A DNA stretch of 64,000 nucleotides from Azorinus chamasolen (GCA_963576725.1 OY755240.1:35320163-35384162); one strand, 5' to 3'; shown: positions 31,051 to 44,526, counted from the stretch's first letter. Numbers and translations are program-made. The notes: generated by a model not told the origin, from the letters alone.

Positions 31051-32320
31051 CAACACATACTACACATGGCTATTTGGAATACCCACCTTCAAAAATAAAA
31101 ACATCCTACGTTGAACCACAGGCTACATATGTTGCATAGTTTTAAGGAATTAAAATGTCTACTATAAAATACTATTTTTGTTTATCACAACTCATTAAAC
31201 ACGTAATGAGTATTGCAGCATTTAAAACTATAGTGTTGTGTATATAATTTCTTTAACAAGGCTAGTGTTAATAGGTTGGGCTTTTTCAAAAGAGGTACGG
31301 CGTAAACTTCTTATCCACCCATCAGCTTTGTTTCATCTTTAGCCTGCGACGGGTAAATCGCTGATTGTGTCTGCAACAGTTTGGGCCATGATGAGATGTC
31401 AACTAACTAGGCCATGATCAATAACTAGGCGTCTCATCTGTATCCACACCGCTTGACATTCAGCTCAGATATTTAAAGAGAAATGGAAAAGAAAACGCTC
31501 AGTTGAATGTTAATGTAGACGACTCTTTTTGTCAACACCATTATTGTTAAGCAAGATTTGTTTAAGTTTGCTGAGATTAATTCTTTCAGCCTGAATAAGC
31601 GTCGATAAAGTCAAGTGCATAACAAAGACACTGATGTCGTTATCAGTAGTGACTATATACTTGAACAATAACGCACAGCGCTGAAAGCTCTAAAACATAA
31701 TTATCTGTAGTGTACACTTAGATCATTAAATGTCTTTCTATCGTGCAAGGTAGTCAGACTCAACACTGGTTCTCGGCAAAACATCCAACGTTGAACAGTT
31801 CGGCGCACAATAAATAGATGATTAGAATCAAGTAAACGCAGTGGAGACGACGGCCCATAGTCTTACATGTAAATGTAACATAAGTGGTTAGTAGATGAAC
31901 ATCTACCTGTTGTTAGTGAATCTTTCTCTGCAAATGACGCATTTGTGATTACGTGATTATCTATGAATTTAATTTGGACCCAGATGATCAAAGTAAACCT
32001 GTGTCTCATCAGGACACAAACTGTTTGTTACTGTAAATGGGAGACAAATTAAACAACGAAACATGTAGCAGACGACACATTTAATTTTTCCAATATTCCA
32101 CTGCGAATGAGTCACCTTACGCATTGTCGTCTGCTTACTTAAATGTTATTTATTGCGAAGATCCAATATAAGCCATTCTATTTGACAAAATGCGTGCCCT
32201 GGTATAAATCTCAGAACAGTGACAGCGTCTTATCAGAGTCTACACTGCTTGTTGTACCAGTTTCTACCAATATATTATATAACAGACACTGTTGAGGGTG
32301 AAATGGTGTAAGCCCTTGTC
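31051..32320. other. No gene seen
   Basis: AT-rich unique-looking sequence. Only faint hairpin-family words (atcaggacacaaactgtttg near 32010; tcagagtctacactgcttg near 32235) are seen. Confidence 0.4.
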
Positions 32321-34850
32321 AGCCGCATCTTGTGAGATGGTATTTAGTTGGTCTTGATGTGTACTGTTGTAAGACGTAGCCTGTGAGACGGTATTTAGCT
32401 GGTCATGATCTATACTCTAGCCTGTGAGACGGTATTTAGCTGGTCATGATCTATACTCTAGCCTGTGATACGGTATTTAGCTGGTCATGATCTATACTCT
32501 AGCCTGTGAGACGGTATTTAGCTGGTCATGATCTATACTCTAGCCTATTAGACGGTATTTAGCTGGTCATGATCTATACTCTAGCCTATTAGACGGTATT
32601 TAGCTGGTCATGATCTATACTCTAGCATATTAGACGGTATTTAGCTGGTCATGATCTATACTCTAGCCTATTAGACGGTATTTAGCTGGTCATGATCTAT
32701 ACTCTAGCCTATTAGACGGTATTTAGCTGGTCATGATCTATACTCTAGCCTGTTAGACGGTATTTAGCTGGTCATGATCTATACTCTAGCCTATTAGACG
32801 GTATTTAGCTGGTCATGATCTATACTCTAGCCTGTTAGACGGTATTTAGCTGGTCATGATCTATACTCTAGCCTGTGAGACGGTATTTAGCTGGTCATGA
32901 TCTATACTCTAGCCTATTAGACGGTATTTAGCTGGTCATGATCTATACTCTAGCCTATTAGACGGTATTTAGCTGGTCATGATCTATACTCTAGCCTGTG
33001 AGACGGTATTTAGCTGGTCATGATCTATACTCTAGCCTATTAGACGGTATTTTGCTGGTCATGATCTATACTCTAGCCTATTAGACGGTATTTAGCTGGT
33101 CATGATCTATACTCTAGCCTATTAGACGGTATTTAGCTGGTCATGATCTATACTCTAGCCTATTAGACGGTATTTAGCTGGTCATGATCTATACTCTAGC
33201 CTGTGAGACGGTATTTAGCTGGTCATGATCTATACTCTAGCCTATTAGACGGTATTTAGCTGGTCATGATCTATACTCTAGCCTATTAGACGGTATTTAG
33301 CTGGTCATGATCTATACTCTAGCCTGTGAGACGGTATTTAGCTGGTCATGATCTATACTCTAGCCTGTTAGACGGTATTTAGCTGGTCATGATCTATACT
33401 CTAGCCTGTTAGACGGTATTTAGTATTTAGCTGGTCATGATCTATACTCTAGCCTGTTAGACGGTATTTAGCTGGTCATGATCTATACTCTAGCCTGTGA
33501 GACGGTATTTAGCTGGTCATGATCTATACTCTAGCCTATTAGACGGTATTTAGCTGGTCATGGTCTATACTCTAGCCTATTAGACGGTATTTAGCTGGTC
33601 ATGATCTATACTCTAGCCTATTAGACGGTATTTAGCTGGTCATGATCTATACTCTAGCCTATTATACTATATTTAGTAAGTCATGATCTATGCTCTAGCC
33701 TATTAGACTATATTTAGCTGGTTATGATCTATACTCTAGCATATTAGACTATATTTAGTAAGTCATGATCTATGCTCTAGCCTATTAGACTATATTTAGC
33801 TGGTCATGATCTATACTCTAGCCTATTAGACTATATTTAGTAAGTCATGATCTATGCTCTAGCCTATTAGACTATATTTAGTAAGTCATGATCTATGCTC
33901 TAGACTATTAGACTATATTTAGCTGGTCATGATCTATACTCTAGCCTATTAGACTATATTTAGCTGGTCATGATCTATACTCTAGCCTATTAGACTATAT
34001 TTAGCTGGTCATGATCTATACTCTAGCCTTTTAGACTATATTTAGCTGGTCATGATCTATACTCTAGCCTATTAGACTATATTTAACTGGTCATGATCTA
34101 TACTCTAGCCTATTAGACTATATTTAACTGGTCATGATCTATACTCTAGCCTATTAGACTATATTTAATTGGTCATGATCTATACTCTAACCTATTAGAC
34201 TATATTTAGTAAGTCATGATCTATGCTCTAGCCTATTAGACTATATTTAGTAAGTCATGATCTATACTCTAGCCTATTAGACTATATTTAGTAAGTCTTG
34301 GTCTATACTGTAGCCCTTGGGAGGTATTTAGTTGGTCGTGCTCTGTACTGTAGCCCTTGGGAGGTATTTAGTTGGTCGTGCTCTGTACTGTTGTCAGGCG
34401 TAGCCTGTTTACATGAAGTTGGTCTTGATATATACTGTTAGATGGTATTTAGATGGTCTTGATCTATAGTTTTGCCTATTAGATGATATTTAAGTAGTCT
34501 TGGTCTATACTGTCGCCTCTTATCCTGTAGTTAGTGTGTCTTGATCTATGCTGTATGCCGTTAAACGGTATTTAGTTGGTCTTGGTCTACATTGTAGCAT
34601 AGTCTGTTAGATGACATTTAGCTGGCAATTTGTCTATACTGTAGCCTGTTAGATTGTATTTAGATGTTTCTGATCTATATTGTAGGCTGTTAGACGGTAT
34701 TTAGTTGGTCGTGGTCTATATTTTAGTCTAATGGATGGTATTTAGATTGTCTTAGTCTATACTGTAGCCTGTTAGACGGTATCTAGTTGGTCTTAGTCTA
34801 TACTGTAAGCTATTAGACGGTATTTAGTTGGTTTTGATCTAAACTGCAGG
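32320..34850. repeat. 41-bp satellite, about 60 units
   Basis: The unit is agcctattagacggtattta then gctggtcatgatctatactct. To about 33660 units are nearly identical, varying at tgtgag / attag / tgttag. From about 33660 to 34300 a subfamily with gactatatttagtaagtcat mixes in. From 34300 to 34850 the units are strongly diverged. It is non-coding. Confidence 0.95.
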
Positions 34851-34924
34851 AACCTTTCATTGTTGGTTTACACTGTTTGCAAATAATGTTAGCTTATTTG
34901 GCACATTTAAAGGGTTTACATTTT

Positions 34925-35070
34925 AATCAGTGTCTGCTATGTATGCTTCATGTATGTCTGCTATGTTTGCTTTTTCTGCTATGTTTTCTATGTCTGCTAT
35001 TTCTGCTATATCTGCTATGTTTGTTATTTCTGCTATGATTGCTATGTCTGCTATGTCTGTTATGATACAG
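34925..35070. repeat. Short repeat, 9-bp TCTGCTATG type
   Basis: Degenerate 9- and 12-bp units of tctgctatgtttgct leave both strands open. This is an artefact of the repeat. Confidence 0.8.
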
Positions 35071-35154
35071 TTCTTTATCTCAAAACCATCGTTACTCGTG
35101 AAGACCATCGTTATCACATCTTAAGATGACTTTGGCCAATATTTCGGTTTGCTC

Positions 35155-35398
35155 GAATGCATCGTAAACATGATAGTAACCAAAAGTGAACCCATCAACA
35201 TCGTAAACATGATCGTAATTAAAGGTGAACCCATCAACATCGTAAACATGATCGTAATTAAAGGTGAACCCATCAACATCGTAAACATGATCGTAATTAA
35301 AGGTGAACCCATCAACATCGTAAACATGATCGTAATTAAAGGTGAACCCATCAACATCGTAAACATGATCGTAATTAAAGGTGAACCCATCACCATCG
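35155..35398. repeat. 39-bp minisatellite, six units
   Basis: The unit is aaaggtgaacccatcaacat then cgtaaacatgatcgtaatt. It is a multiple of three, so both strands are open; no family is recognised. Confidence 0.9.
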
Positions 35399-36428
35399 TA
35401 TCTATGTTGCTCTACCTCAACTCTTCTGTGAGAACTCTCATTTATGTCAGTATGATGGAAACCAATGTATATAACCCGTTTTCTTCATTGAAAGCATTTT
35501 CTTATTTTGAACTGAGCAATAAAATAAAAAAAATGGCCACTATATCTATATATTCTAATCTATTATCTAAATCTAGTATAGATCTATAATCACCCCTTTG
35601 CTTAATATAGACTATACATAGACAGAGCAACATATAAACGTCATTTCTCCAACACACTCTATGTTGTGACCACTCTATAGAATCGTTCTCTTCGAGACGA
35701 TTCTAAATAGTGGTCAAAACATAGGGTTTAGTAGAGAAATAATGAACTTATTCTTGAAAATGTTTCAATTTACACATTTATTTCGGGTATATAAATTACA
35801 TTCCGTGCTTACGGGGGATGTTCTAAACCAAATGCAACTTCGTTGTTTATCGCTTTCCATGAGCTTTTTGCCTGTCAAAATTAACAAAGTTACATTACCT
35901 GTTCAGCAATTTGTAAACTGTCATTAAATTTGATTGAACCATTTAGTTATAAGACAACAAACGTAACTATGATTTGGAGCCAGCATAGTAGACACTTGCC
36001 ACTGCAATTTGCTCGTTGAATACTACTGGTAATCCTTGTCTGTTGATTGTTGGTTTGGCGACATATAGGGGTCATATAGGGGTCACATAGGGGTCATTAA
36101 AACAGATCATAACTGTAAGCTATTTATCGAGAATACACTTCGATCTACTCGATTTGAACATAAAACGGTAAGATCGCACAAAACGTAAAATAATCAGTCA
36201 ATTTAAACTTTAGCCCAAAAGGATGAACTGAACGACTGAAGCATACTTATAAGAAATTATATGTTTAGATATACATGTAAGTTTGTCAATGCAAAGAGAA
36301 ACAAAATAATGTTGGTGATAGACAGGCTCGAGGCGCGGATGGAAATATTCGCGAGATCTCTGTAATCTTTCTAAAACTGCAGGAATTATTTGGAGCCGTA
36401 AGAATCACCGCAACTGCAGATAGCGGAC
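35399..36428. other. No gene seen; one inverted repeat
   Basis: Contains a hairpin at 35646-35737 and a three-copy catataggggt repeat at 36060-36098. The rest is AT-rich. Confidence 0.4.
35646..35737. repeat. 92-bp imperfect hairpin
   Basis: The arms tttctccaacacactctatg / tgaccactctatagaatcgt and their inverse agacgattctaaatagtggt / aaacatagggtttagtagag fold around cttcga. Confidence 0.7.
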
Positions 36429-36775
36429 ATGCATTCATCTATTCTTTTTTTGCTTCCGATTTATATGTATTTCTGTCTGTCCGTTTGTCTATTAGAATAT
36501 CTGTATGTCGCCTTATCTATCCGTCTTTTCTTTAGTATATATATGTGGCTGTATGTCTGTCAATGTATCTGCTTGTTATCTGCTTTTTGTTCACATTTAT
36601 CTCTCTGTCTCTGTATTTCTGTCCGCCTATCTCCGTCTCTCTGTCTTTCTCTCTTTGTCTGTCTCTCTCTTTGTTCTCTCTTTGCTTGTGCCTGTCTGTC
36701 TCTGTCTGTCTGATTTTGTCTCTGTCTGTCTGTCGGTGTATGTCCGTCTGCCTGTCTCTCTTCTCTCTCAAAATG
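36429..36775. repeat. CTGT/CTCT microsatellite
   Basis: A pyrimidine-rich tract of tctgtctgtctc-type units. Overlapping frames on both strands are low complexity. Confidence 0.85.
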
Positions 36776-37540
36776 TAATCACTGGTCACTCTTTCGTAGC
36801 TTTGCGGTAACTATACTGGTTCGATTTACGCGTGCGTAATTGATTACACAGCATATAGTGATATATGTACTTCGTAAAAATGCCGACGAAGAGGTATGAA
36901 CGTAGTTCCATGGCAATATTCTCGTAAAGAGCGCCTTAAGTTATTAAACGTTGGAGAGTTTGAATAACTCAACCCTGATACTGTTTACCGTTTGCCACAA
37001 AGATAATTTGTCGTATTTTAGATTTTAATACAATACTCAATTAATATTCATAACGGACATAGTCTGGCATGACTATTCTTCAAGCAAAAGTTAAAGGTCA
37101 TGTACGATGTTCTTATGTCGGTCATATCAATGGTATAATTACAGCAAAAAGAAATACATTTAAGTAAAAGGTAGAAACAATGTGTACATACATAATTCGT
37201 CACATATGCCTCCACGGCGATGTTGTTTCTAAAACAAGCACGTTTAATGTTATGTAGTGAATGACTTTTCAACGTTCAACAACTATGATAAAAATGTCGG
37301 AGCAGAATTTCTCTTATTTATGCAAATCTTCATGTCAATGTTATTCATTTGCGAAAGTTGAAATTAATTCTTCCATTGATGTATGAGTAGTTGGGCCAAC
37401 AATATATTTGGGATGTACGGACGGGCGGACGGACACAAATAGGGCTATATACCCCTACATTGTGGAGTCATAAAAAATAAAGAAAATCTATGTTTTTCTG
37501 TAACGAATGAGCGTATAATTATCCTACATGACAGAAATAT
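36776..37540. other. No gene seen
   Basis: AT-rich. A CCGTCCG-type scrap lies at 37417-37435. Confidence 0.35.
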
Positions 37541-38760
37541 TTGTGTGAAGCTGGCTTTGAGATAGATCTACACTCACTGCAGAGCTATACAATCGTTATT
37601 CAGCTCTGCATTGGCTTTATACAAATAAGGAGACAAATGCGGACCTTTGAAATCAACATTCAACTCTACATTCTCTCAGCAGAGTCGAATGCAGATTCCC
37701 GCAATTGTAATTTAGCTCTATATTGGAACTATGAAGATGATTGCAGAACTATGAGATCAACAATTAGCTCTACATTCACTAAACAAATTCAATGACGAAT
37801 GCACGCTTTCTTATTTCTAAACGATGATCTATATCAAATGCCCGGCAGTTGTTATTCATTCCTTCATTGGCTTTATACAGGTAAAGAGACAAAAACGGAA
37901 CTATGTAATAAACACTCTACTCTGCGGTCGCTAATCAGAGTGCAGAGCTATGAGACCAACAATCAGCTAAACGCAATCAGTTACGAATGTAGAGCTATGC
38001 GATCAACAATCAACTCTGTCTTAACTAAAATCAGTTAGCCGCGGATGTAGAGCTCTGCCATAGTTATTCAGACATGTATTAGCGAAATGGAATAAAATAG
38101 ACGGATGCAGCCAATTTACCATACATATTTTACGAGAGGTCTTTAAAAATCCGTATTTTGCACGAACCATCATCTAAAGGATGTTCAAAGTATGCGTCTG
38201 TGGTCAAAATTGGCTCCGCCCTGGGCAAATATGTTTTATATATGTCTAGAAAAAACTTTGAAAATATTCTCTGAAATCAAATGAGCTAGACCTCTTATAT
38301 TTTGCATGAAATATCATTTGGAGATTCTTCATGAAGATTGTTTATTATTTTCCCTAAAGTTCAATATTTGCGCCACCATAGGGACACCATTTTTTTACAT
38401 AGATATATTATCTGAAAACTTTTCAAATCTTCTTCTCTGACAAACAAAACCGGCCTAGAGCTCTATATATTTCGCATGAAACACTATCTAGAGGTCCTAG
38501 ATTAAGATTTTCCAAACATGCCGCTAGAGTTATTATTGACTCACGACTGCACGGCTCTGCATTCACCTTTGTCTCTATTTAGCGAATACAAAGTTGCATG
38601 TAGATTGCATAGAGCTGCATTTGTTGCTTTACTTGCATTAAGTCAACGCCGAGGTAATAACGATTGCATTGAATGTAGCTCATCAATTAACGATCACAGA
38701 GCCAGCTTCACATATACTGACAAACTTGACATTTGTATTTTAATAGATTATTTATATTTA
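37541..38760. repeat. Degenerate repeats (GCAGAGCTATG type, and a GACCTCTTATATTTTGCATG type)
   Basis: 37541-38060 has diverged units with gagctatgagatcaacaatt and agctctacattcact. 38130-38520 has three diverged units with tattttgcatgaaatatcat and a caaaattggctccgccctggg block resembling the 165-bp family at 10389. No coding is supported. Confidence 0.5.
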
Positions 38761-38899
38761 TGTTAAAGTTGTGTTATAAATGCTCTATTTATTCTGATTT
38801 TGAACACGCCATGACGAAACGCGTTAGAGTTTTGTTCAGACCGTTAAAGTTATAACATCGAAATGAGAAAACATAAATAGCACATGCTTAACTGGGAGT

Positions 38900-39196
38900 T
38901 CCGTCGTACTGCTTAAATAGGGTCCCCCGCTAAATGAGAGCTTCGTAGTGCTGGGTAGGGTTCCCCATTACCTGGGAGTTTGGTGATACTGCTAAGATAG
39001 GGTTCTCTGTTGGCGGTGAGTTTCGTAGTATGGGTGGGTTTTCCAGTAAGTAGGAGTTCCGTAATATTGGTTTAATAGGATTCCCCTATTAATTTTGAGT
39101 GCCGTGGTGATGGTTATATTTGGAAAGTTCGTAGTTCTTTTTAGATAAGGTTCTCCCCATTAACTGGGGGTTTCGTAGTTCTATTCAGATTTTGAT
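38900..39196. repeat. Minisatellite, about 44 bp, left part
   Basis: Diverged units of attaactgggggtttcgtag then ttctattcagataaggttct. The array is cut at about 39197 by a LINE fragment and resumes at 40612. Confidence 0.8.
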
Positions 39197-40611
39197 TGAT
39201 CGGGGAACCATCCCATTACACACCTTATACATATAGATATATTAAGATGCATACATAGATACAAATGCACACACATATATATATAAGGTGTAATCAGTCA
39301 ATATATTACTTTATCTTTGTCTAGGATGGGACTATTTTAACATACGAACTAAATAAATGCTTACGTACATATATAAACACATCATAAAGAGGTCAACAGA
39401 CTTGTCTCACATTAATACTATTCTGTAATTTGCAATAGTTTCCAATTCTTGTAAAATATTTCTAGCGTCTTATTGTTTGAAGCTATAAGTCTTTGTACTT
39501 CAAAATGGTGTTTTATGAGTGCACTGAAGGAGTCTAAACCTAAGTATTGTTGGCGTTTTCGTCTCATATATATGTAATATTTGAGGTAGATTGTGATAAA
39601 GTTTACTTAAAAAAATCAGCTGAAAAATTGCGTTGTCTAATTTGATATTAAACTGGTGTCTTGTTAGGTTGTCTTTAATATGATTCAAAAAGGGTTTACT
39701 TTTTTCACAGTCTAAACACAAATGTGTTATTGTTTCTGTTTCCTTAGTACAAAGCGTACACACGTCATCATTTTTTATTTTTAGCATTTTAAGATATTTG
39801 TTCAGTGGTAGAATCCTGTGCAATATTTGAACTTGAAACCATTGAAGATTGCTATCTTTTGTGACTGTGAATGGTATTTTATAAAATTTCTTCCACTGCG
39901 CATCTGTAAATTTGTATTGTGCAATCCATTTATGTTTACTAGTAGGAATATCTATATTTTATTTAATATATTGTACATGGATCGACTTCCTGAAGTGTTC
40001 TTCAAGAGAATCTGGAAATGATAAGGTATAAAAGACATTAATAATGGGTCATTACTTAGATTTGTACCTTGTTCTTCTACAAACGACTTTAAAAAATTAT
40101 TCAAGACAGTTTTAATCCCTAAATAATGGAGGTACTTTACTCTAATATTGTATGTTTGGAGAATTTCATTTTCCTGCAAAATTGTATCGTTTTTAAACAG
40201 ATCATTGATATATCGTATGCCCTTTTCATACCAAGATTTTAAGAAAAAACGTTGGCTACCTATGAGTAATTTGTCGTTGTAAAACATTGGTAATGAGAGA
40301 ACCTCTGAAAAGGTTTTTAATGGGTATCATTGCTATTAAATTCGAAAAGGCCCTTTAAAACATCTTTCCAGAAGACATCTGTAGTTTTATTACTTATACT
40401 GTCCGGATAGAGCTTTCCACAGCCGACCAGTTTTTCATATCCAAACATACTTTGTGTTAAGCTGATTTGTAAGAAAAAGTCTTCTGGGCCATATACATTT
40501 AAGACTTTGGATGGAATTGAATATGTTTTATCATTCTCATTCCTCCTTCCCTATAATCCTTTATGACTACTTTTCTTTATTTCCGCTGGTCCGTTCCAAA
40601 GGAAATAAAAA
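39197..40611 (-). mobile_element. L1/Tx1-like LINE, 3' part of ORF2, degenerate
   Basis: The - strand reads FYFLWNGPAEIKKSS (about 40605-40560), then frameshifted SIQSLKCIWPRRLF, then at 40287-39952 LLIGSQRFFLKSWYEKGIRY with INDLF, and at 39823-39500 CTLCTKETETITHLCLDCEK. A FLWNG...KIKR block, an LxxGxxxxFxxxWxxxGIxxIxDL block and a final CxxC...HxxxxC zinc-knuckle-like motif are the ordered C-terminal landmarks of L1/Tx1-clade ORF2. Stops and shifts break it, and the reverse transcriptase core is missing, so it is 5'-truncated. It lies inside a 44-bp minisatellite. Confidence 0.75.
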
Positions 40612-40835
40612 AGTAAACCATTAACTGGGGGTTTCGTAGTTCTATTCAGATAATGTTCTCCCCATGAACTGGATGTTTCGTAGTTGTATTCAGATAAGGT
40701 TCTCTCCATTAACTGGGGGTTTGTAGTTCTATACCGATAAGGTCCTTCCCATTAACTGGGGGTTTCGTGGTTCTATTTAGATAGGGTTCTCCCCATTAAC
40801 TTGGGGTTTCGTAGTTCTGGTAAGATAGGATTATG
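40612..40835. repeat. Minisatellite, about 44 bp, right part
   Basis: Four to five clean units continue the array of 38900-39196. Confidence 0.85.
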
Positions 40836-41098
40836 GTAGCTTGTTATGTTCAGTACGTGAATCGAAAAATCGTATTAAATACCACCCAAAGTCATTATTT
40901 TAAACCACATTGGTTAGTTATATTAATTAATTTGATTATTTTTCTAATACATGGACACTCTTATCGAAACCAACATTTCAAGTCCATTTTCAAATGCCAG
41001 TTTGACATTTTCAACGGAGATTACAAGTCTTCCTTCTGACTAAAGTTATTGCATTTGTCCACTATGTAAATCAGTAGCATGTGTATATACTTCGTTTA
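40836..41098. other. No feature seen
   Basis: AT-rich spacer. Confidence 0.3.
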
Positions 41099-41355
41099 GG
41101 AGCTACGCAATATCGAACCCATGATATGCCATATACCGGGTCCATGATATACCATATATCGGCCCCATGATATGCCATATACCTGGTCTATGATATACCA
41201 TATACCGGGTCCATGATATACCATATACCGGGTCCATGATATGCCATATACCGTGTCCATGATATACCATATACCGGGCCCATGATATACCATACATCGG
41301 GTCTATGATATGATCCATTATATACCATATACTGGGTCTATGATATACCATATAT
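41099..41355. repeat. 23-bp minisatellite, about ten units
   Basis: Units read ccatgatataccatatacc then gggt. Open frames are artefacts. Confidence 0.9.
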
Positions 41356-41369
41356 GATGTTTGTGAAAC

Positions 41370-41545
41370 AGTAGTCGTTTGATATGTTTTATATATGTGT
41401 ATACATCATATAGTTGTGTATATCCGATGCTATAATTGTTGTTATATATGTGTATACATCATATAGGTGTGTATATCTGATGTTATAATTGTTGTTATAT
41501 ATGTGTATACATCATATAGTTGTGTATATATGGTGCTATAATTGT
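41370..41545. repeat. 53-bp minisatellite, three units
   Basis: Units contain tatatgtgtatacatcatat and gtgtatatctgatg. Copies start near 41401 and 41454. Confidence 0.85.
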
Positions 41546-41964
41546 ATCGCTCATTTACGTCTCACAAACAAATAGGTTCCGTACACATATTTTATTCATT
41601 ATTTATTAGAAGCGTACACGTATTCAAAATGTGTTTCTTTACTATTTGATCATAAACAACGATTATGCGGACCATTGTAGTCATATGCAATTGCCATTGG
41701 ACACTGGTCATATAACGGTCTCTCATACACACCAATTAAGAATTACATTACATGTACTAGTATTCTCTTCGGAAGCATTACAACAACTACAAAAAATTAC
41801 TAGTTAGCCTCTCCTTTATTTTGCATTATAATACAATAGTTTTAATCAATATCAAACTTTTTCTACAAAGCAATAAAACATGTAACATATTCACAAACCA
41901 CAAACAACATTTACAAACCAGCAACTCAACTGCTACAGCCAACTACCATAATGAGAACGTGCCT
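41546..41964. other. No feature seen
   Basis: AT-rich spacer. Confidence 0.3.
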
Positions 41965-42640
41965 CGTGCCTAATGAGCATAGTGGAGCCTCTCTGAACAG
42001 GACAGTGTCTCTAAGAACAAAATAGAGCCTCTCTGAACAGGACAGTGTCTCTAAGAACAAAATAGAGCCTCTCTAAAAAGGACAGTGTCTCTAAGAACAA
42101 AATAGAGCCTCTCTGAACAGGACAGTGTCTCTAAGAACAAAATAGAGCCTCTCTGAACAGGACAGTGTCTCTAAGAACAAAATAGAGCCTCTCGGAACAA
42201 AACAGAGTCGCTGAACAAAGTAGAGCCTCTCTGAGCAAAACAGAGTCGCTGAACAAAGTAGAGCCTCTCTGAACAGAACAGAGTCGCTGAACAAAGTAGA
42301 GCCTGTCTGAACAGAACAGAGTCGCCGAACAAAGTAGAGCCTCTCTGAACAAAACAGAGTCGCTGAACAAAGTAGAGCTTCTCTAAACAAAGCAGAGTCG
42401 CTGAACAAAGTAGAGCCTCTCTGAACAGAACATGTGTCTCTGAATACGGTACAGTCGTTCCGAACAGAACAGTCTCTTTGAACAAAGTGGTGCCTTTTTA
42501 ACAGAACACATTCTGAACAGAGTAGAGTCTTTGTGATTTGAACAGAGTATCCATGAACAGAATAGAACCTCTCATAAAGGAACAGAGTGTCTTTGAACAT
42601 AGTATAGTCCATCGGAACACAACAGAGCCTCTCACACAGC
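41965..42640. repeat. 40-bp then 38-bp minisatellite (GAGCCTCTCTGAACA)
   Basis: Five units of gagcctctctgaacaggaca plus gtgtctctaagaacaaaata are followed by about six units of the form gagcctctctgaacagaaca plus gagtcgctgaacaaagta, then diverged units. The long - strand frame over it is a repeat artefact. Confidence 0.9.
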
Positions 42641-43916
42641 AGAACCTCTCTATAACGGTCTCTTAGTAAATTTAAAATTAGTTTTTTTTCAGGCTGCATA
42701 TTTTCATTGTAAGTGTATACCCATAGATAAAATAATCCACTGCATTGGCCGTGCGTAATCATTGCAACATTGATTTTATAATTTATAAGTATGTGTGATG
42801 CGGTACCTTGACCAACAAATTGACAATACAAAAAGCAATACAATTATTGACACTTTCATCAGAGAAAAGACTTAATAATATTTATTGTAACTGAATGGAA
42901 ACCAACAACAAACTATAGCGGAATAGTGACAAAAACATGAACATACAATACAGGCTTAAAATGACGTCGTGTAAAATACGTTATGTGACGTCACGTGAGC
43001 TAGAGGATACACTTCGAGCATCACTTGACATTTAAAATAGATCATAAGCTTCTTCCATGAACAAAATCCCTATCACATCATATTACATAAGTGTCATACC
43101 ATGCCTTTGTTGCATTTTCACGTTCGGAAAATAATGCAGTTTTTGTCACTATTGTTCTTTTATGTGGTGTTGATTTTCACTCAGATTTCTTTGCTATGAA
43201 TTAGTGTTGGAACAGTATTTAGTTCCTTTTATTTTTATCAAATTTGTTTGTTGAAGGTTCGCATCACAAACTTAAATGATGGTTAGAGTTTTTGTATGTA
43301 CGTTCAAGACCGTTTAGTATTTGATAGATTCTTATATACCTGGTAGCTAAGTCTTTGTGGATTGGTCTTGTAACTACATTTGGACTGTGTCTATAACGGT
43401 ATTAAATGTAAAATGTGTAATGTATTTCATTATCCATATCCGACAGAGAAATAAAGTTTCAGCATAATTACCATCGGGGGCAATAGACGACCATAGCTAC
43501 CATGTACCTTCAGTAGGATAGCGTGACCTCAGGTCTGTAATTAAATGCCAACCTCTACTTTTTCAGAGCAAGGACACGGTTTGTTGCGAGGATTTGTAAA
43601 GTCAGATTCAAAAATACGTGACTACGTGTCATCAAAATGTGAGCCATAAAACCTCGACGTTGTGTCCCTCGCCCGACATAATATGCTGTTTATAAGCATG
43701 AAACCCAAAGTATTTAACGGCCGAATGTATAAGTCCCAATATTGAAATGGTTTAAACAAAATAATCATTACTTTTGAATTCGGAAACGATTTTGTAAAAT
43801 CTGTTTTTTTCTTATTCTCATAACATGAAATTATGGAGGTTTAATGCAAAATGTAGGTAATGTGAGTTTTCTGCAGAAGCTGATCCAGCATTAAACCCCC
43901 GAGGATTCGCCTTCAA
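42641..43916. other. No gene seen
   Basis: AT-rich. A CRE octamer lies at 42986-42993 within atgtgacgtcacgtgagc. 43840-43905 has a diverged pogo-MITE core (ggtttaatgcaaaat ... ccagcattaaaccccc). Confidence 0.4.
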
Positions 43917-44411
43917 TTGAGTGACCGGTTAAAAGAGGGTTACCTGGAATACATTTTCCAGCTGAATATATCATGCGAGGCACATTCCATGCTATCAACG
44001 CTATGCGATATTTTGAAATCAAATACAAATGAAAGTTTCGACAAGCTATTGTTTCAAACAGTCCGAAAATCACAACATAACTTTTTCTCCAAGCTTATTT
44101 TGCAGATCTACAGAATACATAAACCAACACAGCAGGATTGTCTGGAGTTCAGTACATATCAAATGCTTACGCACACATTGCGTTTTATCTCACGGAGTAT
44201 AAATTATTCTTTAGCATGGTATGTTGAAATGTTGTTATTGACTTTGATAGATAAACGTTGGAGCCATTGTAGACACAGAGAAACCCCATGGCTGATCAGT
44301 ATCCGATTTGTACGACACCATGATCAATCGATCAAACCTTTTAATAAGAATAGAAGCGTGCTAACGAAAATAAAAATGATAAGTATTGCTTTGAATACTG
44401 TATGCATATAA
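43917..44411 (+). other. Unsupported 165-codon open frame
   Basis: The frame starts at a TTG, with the first ATG near 43990. It has no recognisable domain and ordinary AT-rich composition. It ends about 10 bases before the opposite-strand polyadenylation signal. It is listed only because of its length; chance is the likeliest explanation. Confidence 0.12.
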
Positions 44412-44421
44412 CAAATAGGTC

Positions 44422-44427
44422 TTTATT
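44422..44427 (-). terminator. Polyadenylation signal AATAAA for the cysteine-rich exon
   Basis: The + strand reads tttatt, so the - strand reads AATAAA about 100 nt after the stop at 44527. The spacing suits a short 3' UTR. Confidence 0.5.
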
Positions 44428-44526
44428 TAAGAAACACTAACTTTAATACATAGGACACTTGCGGTGATTTTGTGATGATAAGGTCCGAACTGGTTGCCAC
44501 TCTGACTACCTGTTTACACACGACAC

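Noticed and set aside
36302..36420. Possible exon starting MLVIDRLEARMEIFARSL
   Set aside because: The frame stops after 18 codons with no donor of quality nearby.
42091..42843. 250-codon - strand open frame
   Set aside because: Most of it is the 38-40-bp minisatellite in shifting frames, and the remainder has no recognisable domain.
43917..44411. 165-codon + strand frame starting at TTG
   Set aside because: No domain, no good start and no splice signals were seen; it overlaps nothing conserved. Kept only as a low-confidence entry.
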